Shown piece by piece: positions 7,958 through 10,821 of a DNA stretch of 10,821 bases (positions within the stretch are counted from its first letter, which is position 1; every line of letters begins with the position of its first letter). The notes below the pieces were generated by a model. That model was not told the origin of the DNA. It was given only the letters and a program-made list of their open reading frames with translations, and made no database searches. The position numbers and the translations under genes are program-made. The stretch is from Candidatus Melainabacteria bacterium (GTDB lineage: Bacteria > Actinomycetota > Actinomycetes > Mycobacteriales > Pseudonocardiaceae): the NCBI GenBank assembly GCA_903970565.1, contig CAJCJE010000080.1, positions 1 to 10,821 of the forward strand. The letters are read 5' to 3'.

Positions 7958-7986
7958 GGACAGCGCGGCCGGACGCGGCCTACCGT
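7957..7986 (+). promoter_or_regulatory. Leaderless-type promoter of the membrane-protein genes
   Basis: TGGACA (7957-7962; one mismatch to TTGACA) and TACCGT (7981-7986) are 18 bp apart. The GTG at 7995 comes 8 nt after the -10, about where transcription would begin, so a leaderless mRNA is likely. No Shine-Dalgarno is present there, which agrees. Confidence 0.5.
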
Positions 7987-7994
7987 CACGCATT

Positions 7995-8492
7995 GTGAGT
8001 CAGCAGCGGAAACGGGGCGAGTTCTCGCCGATGCCCTCGGGCGCGCATCCCCCGGCGGAGTCCTTGCGACCGCCGGTACCGGTGCAGGTGGCCTTCTGGA
8101 TCTGGATCGCCAGCGCGGTCCTGGTCCTGGTCCGGGCCGTGCTGGTCTTCGGCCAGAAGAACGAGATCATCAGCGAACTGCGCACCCAGAAGCCGGCGGG
8201 CCTGTCGCCGAGTGAGTATCCGCAGGCCGCGCAGACCCTGATCGAGGTGCAGGTCGCGGTGTTCGTGCTGGCCGCGCTGTTCTACGTCTTCTTCGCCTAC
8301 AAGGTGCGGGGCGGCCGGAACTGGGCGCGGCTGACCATCACCGTGCTGACCGTGATCGGAGTGATCTACAGCGCGTACACCGGGCTGAACTGGAATGTCA
8401 TCCTCAGCCTGCTGATCAGCGTGGTCGCGGTGGTCCTGGTCTACCTGCGCCCGTCGGCCGACTACTTCGCCGCCTACAAACGGGCGAAGTGA
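7995..8492 (+). CDS. Small four-helix membrane protein, unknown function
   Basis: I do not recognise a family. From the GTG fitting a leaderless transcript the protein has 165 residues; the GTG at 7956 would add 13 residues but lies in the -35/hairpin, and the ATG at 8031 is later. A polar Pro-rich N-terminus is followed by four predicted membrane segments at about 30-52, 82-104, 110-130 and 133-151. The loop between the first two (residues 53-81) is polar and contains GLSPSEYPQAAQ. The short C-terminus is basic (YKRAK). Nothing looks catalytic. The stop overlaps the next GTG by 4 nt (GTGA), so the two proteins are probably made together and may act together. Confidence 0.75.
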   Translation: MSQQRKRGEFSPMPSGAHPPAESLRPPVPVQVAFWIWIASAVLVLVRAVLVFGQKNEIISELRTQKPAGLSPSEYPQAAQTLIEVQVAVFVLAALFYVFFAYKVRGGRNWARLTITVLTVIGVIYSAYTGLNWNVILSLLISVVAVVLVYLRPSADYFAAYKRAK

Positions 8493-8968
8493 CCCCCGCG
8501 ACCGTGACCGAACCAGATTCCGATGGTGTCACCCGATATGCCGAACTCGGCTCGACCTGGTGGCCGGTGGCCTGGGGACCGGTCTTCGCGTTGGTCGGCG
8601 CCGTTCTCGAAGCGTTGACCGGGCCGGTGCACGTACTCGGCTGGCTGGTGGTCGGTGTCGCGCTGGCCATTCTGACGATCGTCTGGGTGCAGGCGCGCCG
8701 TCGGGTGTGCTCGGTCCGGCTCACCCACGACACGCTGTACCTGGGCCGCGAGGGTCTGCCGGTGGCCAGGATCGCCGAGTTCGAGGAGGTCGGCGCTCCG
8801 CTGGGCGCTCGGGTTCTCGGCGGCGGATGGACGGTGCCCAAGCGGTTCGCCGAACTGCCGCTGCGGCTGCGGGATGACACCGTCGTGTTGGCCTGGGCCA
8901 AGAACCCGGACGCGCTGCGGGCCGCACTGCGTCCGCTGGTCGGTCCGTGGGAAGCTGACACCTCGTGA
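8489..8968 (+). CDS. DUF3093-like membrane protein
   Basis: The 159 residues have two hydrophobic helices at about 23-43 and 47-68, then a basic stop-transfer (ARRR) and a soluble beta-rich part: VRLTHDTLYLGREGLPVARI at about 76-95 and PLRLRDDTVVLAWAKNPDALRAAL near 124-147. Helix pair plus a small PH-like beta domain ending in a (K/R)xPxxLxxAL pattern fits what I recall of actinobacterial DUF3093. No biochemical function is known to me. The GTG overlaps the preceding TGA, with no strong ribosome site, indicating coupling; a GTG at 8504 is an alternative. The family is called from pattern, without a profile search. Confidence 0.7.
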   Translation: MTPATVTEPDSDGVTRYAELGSTWWPVAWGPVFALVGAVLEALTGPVHVLGWLVVGVALAILTIVWVQARRRVCSVRLTHDTLYLGREGLPVARIAEFEEVGAPLGARVLGGGWTVPKRFAELPLRLRDDTVVLAWAKNPDALRAALRPLVGPWEADTS

Positions 8969-9080
8969 CATCGGCAGGGCGAGGAGTTCGCCACCGCAGG
9001 TGACCAGCGGGTTCGCCCAGCAGTGCGCGGCCGGCAGGACGAGGAAACCCAGCGGAACCAGAGGAAGAGGGGCAGGCGCG

Positions 9081-9464
9081 GTGACCACCACAACGCAGCC
9101 GCCGGCGACACCGAGCCATATCGGTCGGCTGGACGGGCTCAACCAGCCGTGGCGCGCCTTCCTCGCCATCGGCGAGGTCGTGTTGGCCGCCGTCGCCGTG
9201 GTGGTCGGGATCTGGTGCTGGCATCGCGGCATCGTGCCGATCGTGACCCCGACGGGTGCCGGCACGCCGCCCCTGGTGTCCGTGGTGTTCTACGGCGACT
9301 GGATGTCCAGCGCGATCGGCCTGTGCGCCCTCGCCGCGCTACTGCTGCTCGACGCGCTGCGCCAGACCGTGCTGGCGATGCGCACCCGGCGCCGGCGCCG
9401 GGCCGGCCTGCCCCCGGTGACCGAACCGCTGGTCGATGACCCGAGCCTGGACGAGCAGGCCTAG
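9081..9464 (+). CDS. Small two-helix membrane protein, unknown function
   Basis: GTG at 9081 follows GAGGGG (9067-9072) by 8 nt and gives 127 residues. A Thr/Pro-rich N-terminus precedes membrane segments at about 27-48 and 75-95, the latter rich in Ala and Leu, separated by a loop of about 25 residues with TPTGAGTPP. After the second helix comes RTRRRRR (101-107) and then an acidic C-terminus (DDPSLDEQA). By the positive-inside rule the tail and the N-terminus should be cytoplasmic. I recognise no family. An upstream in-frame GTG at 9000 would add 27 residues but its nearest purine-rich site is too far. It lies 112 nt after the DUF3093-like gene in the same direction. Confidence 0.7.
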   Translation: MTTTTQPPATPSHIGRLDGLNQPWRAFLAIGEVVLAAVAVVVGIWCWHRGIVPIVTPTGAGTPPLVSVVFYGDWMSSAIGLCALAALLLLDALRQTVLAMRTRRRRRAGLPPVTEPLVDDPSLDEQA

Positions 9465-9489
9465 CCGAGCCGACCTGGCCGAACCGCTT

Positions 9490-9495
9490 TAGGGT
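9490..9495 (+). promoter_or_regulatory. Possible -10 of the two-component genes
   Basis: TAGGGT fits TAnnnT and stands 120 nt before the response regulator start; no convincing -35 is seen. Downstream in the leader are the inverted repeats TTCC-A-GGAA (9499-9507) and TGCCC...GGGCA (9550-9554/9566-9570), which could be operator or RNA structure. Confidence 0.25.
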
Positions 9496-9602
9496 AATTT
9501 CCAGGAACCTCTCAGGTAGTTGCCAGCTCATTCACCGAGAATCGGATTTTGCCCGGGTATCCACTGGGCACACCGTGCTGCCCTGGCGGTGCAGGCGCTG
9601 GG

Positions 9603-9608
9603 AAGGAG
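9603..9608 (+). promoter_or_regulatory. Ribosome binding site of the response regulator
   Basis: AAGGAG stands 6 nt before the ATG at 9615 and excludes an upstream in-frame TTG at 9549, which would add 22 residues outside the receiver fold. Confidence 0.8.
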
Positions 9609-9614
9609 CGGCAG

Positions 9615-10310
9615 ATGGCGGATCGCACCCAGCTGCTTGTGGTCGAGGATGATTCGAGCATTCGCGAGCTGCTCGCGACCAGTCTGCGCTTCGCCGGTTT
9701 CGACGTCGCGACCGCGGCGACCGGGAGCGAGGCGTTGCGAGCGGTGGAGCGCAACTGTCCGGACCTGATGTTGCTGGACGTGATGCTGCCCGACCGCAAC
9801 GGCTTCGACGTGCTGCGCTGGCTGCGTTCCGGCGGCCAAACCGTGCCGGTGCTGTTCCTGACCGCGCGGGACGCGGCCGAGGACAAGATCATGGGCCTGA
9901 CCATCGGCGGCGACGACTACGTCACCAAGCCGTTCAGCCTGGAGGAGGTCATCGCCAGGGTGAACGCGGTGTTGCGCCGCACCAAGGGAGTCGCCGAACC
10001 GGCCGAGGCGCCGTTGCGCTACGCCGACCTCGAGTTGCATGTGGACAGTCATGAGGTGCGCCGGGCGGACAAGCTGGTTCCCTTGTCACCAACGGAGTTC
10101 AAGCTGCTGCACTACCTGATGCGCAATGCCGGCCGGGTGGTGTCCAAGGCACAGATCCTCGATCAGGTCTGGCGGTACGACTTCAACGGCGAGGCGGGGG
10201 TGGTCGAGTCCTACATCTCCTACCTGCGGCGCAAGGTCGACGTCGTACAGCCGAGACTGATCCACACCGTGCGCGGCGTCGGCTACGTGCTGCGCGTCGC
10301 GCCGAACTGA
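9615..10310 (+). CDS. OmpR/PhoP-family response regulator
   Basis: This is a DNA-binding regulator of 231 residues. The receiver domain (about 7-121) has the acidic pocket E11-D12-D13, the phosphorylated aspartate D55 (LLDVMLPD), T83 (FLTARD) and K105 (VTKPFS), so all key residues are present. The winged helix (about 134-229) shows PLSPTEFKLLHYL (156-168), SKAQILDQVWRYDF (177-190), VVESYISYLRRKVD (196-209) and HTVRGVGYVLR (217-227). Among those I remember it most resembles mycobacterial PhoP and related regulators, but resemblance within this family is too general to name the orthologue or targets. A sensor kinase follows 13 nt after the stop, so the pair is probably cotranscribed. OmpR-type regulators often bind their own promoter, but I could not define a box. 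Confidence 0.95.
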   Translation: MADRTQLLVVEDDSSIRELLATSLRFAGFDVATAATGSEALRAVERNCPDLMLLDVMLPDRNGFDVLRWLRSGGQTVPVLFLTARDAAEDKIMGLTIGGDDYVTKPFSLEEVIARVNAVLRRTKGVAEPAEAPLRYADLELHVDSHEVRRADKLVPLSPTEFKLLHYLMRNAGRVVSKAQILDQVWRYDFNGEAGVVESYISYLRRKVDVVQPRLIHTVRGVGYVLRVAPN

Positions 10311-10323
10311 CCCGGATGCGTCG

Positions 10324-10821
10324 ATGACCAGAACCGAACCGCCCACACCCGAGCCGGATACCGAGACCCTGGGCCCGATTCCGCCGACCCCGGACCCGAC
10401 AAACCCGGACCTGGACCCGACAAACCCGGACCCGGACGTGAACCCTGATGCGGCGAACCAGGACACGGCGGCCGTGCCCCGGTACCCGGTGGGTGTTCCG
10501 GTGCCGCCGCGTCGGCATCGGGTGCGGCCTTTTCACGCGCTGGGCAGCGCGTTCGGCCGGCTGCCGCTGCGGGTGCATCTGGTGGTCGCCCTGGTGGTCC
10601 TGCTGGCCGCCGGCCTGTTCGGCACCTGGTGGGCGGCATCGGCCGAAATGCAGTACTACCTGGTCGGCCAGGTCAACCAGCGGTTGGAGCGGGCCGGGCA
10701 CGCCTTCGACCACTTCCCGCTCGGCCAGCCCCCGGACGGTCGACGGCTGCGCGAGGCGGCGCCGCCCGGCGGCGGGTACGTGGTGCTGCTGACCATCGCG
10801 GGCCAGACCACCACCTACAAC
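10324..10821 (+). CDS. Sensor histidine kinase, N-terminal part (3' truncated)
   Basis: The frame stays open from the ATG at 10324 to the window edge (166 residues), with no histidine box yet visible. The first 70 or so residues are rich in Pro and Asp with tandem DPTNPD; then LPLRVHLVVALVVLLAAGLFGTWW (about 80-103) forms the first membrane helix. After it, VGQVNQRLERAG (114-125) resembles the start of the extracytoplasmic sensor region of actinobacterial kinases. Position right after a PhoP-like regulator strongly supports a cognate kinase. The ATG at 10316 is followed by a stop after three codons, so 10324 is used. No strong ribosome site is present, and a later start such as the GTG at 10438 cannot be excluded; it would remove the repeats. 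Confidence 0.8.
   Translation, partial: MTRTEPPTPEPDTETLGPIPPTPDPTNPDLDPTNPDPDVNPDAANQDTAAVPRYPVGVPVPPRRHRVRPFHALGSAFGRLPLRVHLVVALVVLLAAGLFGTWWAASAEMQYYLVGQVNQRLERAGHAFDHFPLGQPPDGRRLREAAPPGGGYVVLLTIAGQTTTYN
10392..10432 (+). repeat. 20-bp direct repeat in the kinase N-terminus
   Basis: The same 20 bases (beginning GGACCCGACAAAC) occur at 10392-10411 and 10413-10432, a period of 21 bp or seven codons. In frame they give DPTNPDL followed by DPTNPDP. The period is a multiple of three, so copy-number change would keep the frame. Confidence 0.85.

Overview
The window is high-GC DNA with G/C-ending codons, GTG starts and tightly packed genes. It comes from an actinobacterium, most likely Nocardia or a close relative in the Mycobacteriales. 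The reasons are a sulfite-oxidase-fold protein resembling mycobacterial Rv0218, a rex-hemA-hemC-hemD order as described in Streptomyces, a methylase-HemD fusion of the mycobacterial type and a PhoP-like response regulator. The genus is inferred by reading; no search was run. All convincing genes lie on the + strand.

Layout. (1) 1-1011: the end of a molybdopterin-dependent oxidoreductase whose start lies left of the window. (2) 1012-1271: a regulatory gap with a near-consensus Rex operator placed over a plausible promoter. (3) 1272-6238: rex, hemA, hemC and a methylase-hemD fusion. Rex/hemA and hemA/hemC overlap by 4 nt, and hemC/hemD are 19 nt apart. (4) 6239-6912: a 674-nt gap with no convincing gene but much structure. 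It holds a 15-bp hairpin, a pair of perfect TTATCCACA DnaA-type boxes, a U-tract terminator with a -10-like hexamer just before it, a G/T-rich stretch and a degenerate GTTGA repeat leading into hemB. (5) 6913-7890: hemB. (6) 7891-7994: three copies of an 18-bp repeat ending in a hairpin that abuts a leaderless-type promoter. (7) 7995-9464: three small membrane proteins of unknown function, the second DUF3093-like. (8) 9615-10821: a response regulator and the start of its sensor kinase, cut by the window end.

How it fits together. HemA commits charged glutamate to tetrapyrroles, HemB makes porphobilinogen, HemC polymerises it and HemD closes the ring to uroporphyrinogen III. Everything needed after glutamyl-tRNA is here except HemL (glutamate-1-semialdehyde aminomutase). 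Rex senses NADH/NAD+, so the operator upstream suggests that haem synthesis and the repressor itself are induced together when respiration is limited.

The core is a known actinobacterial arrangement, and I found no clear new multi-gene system. The least explained signals are in the hemD-hemB gap (twin DnaA boxes, upstream repeats) and in the repeat, hairpin and promoter after hemB.
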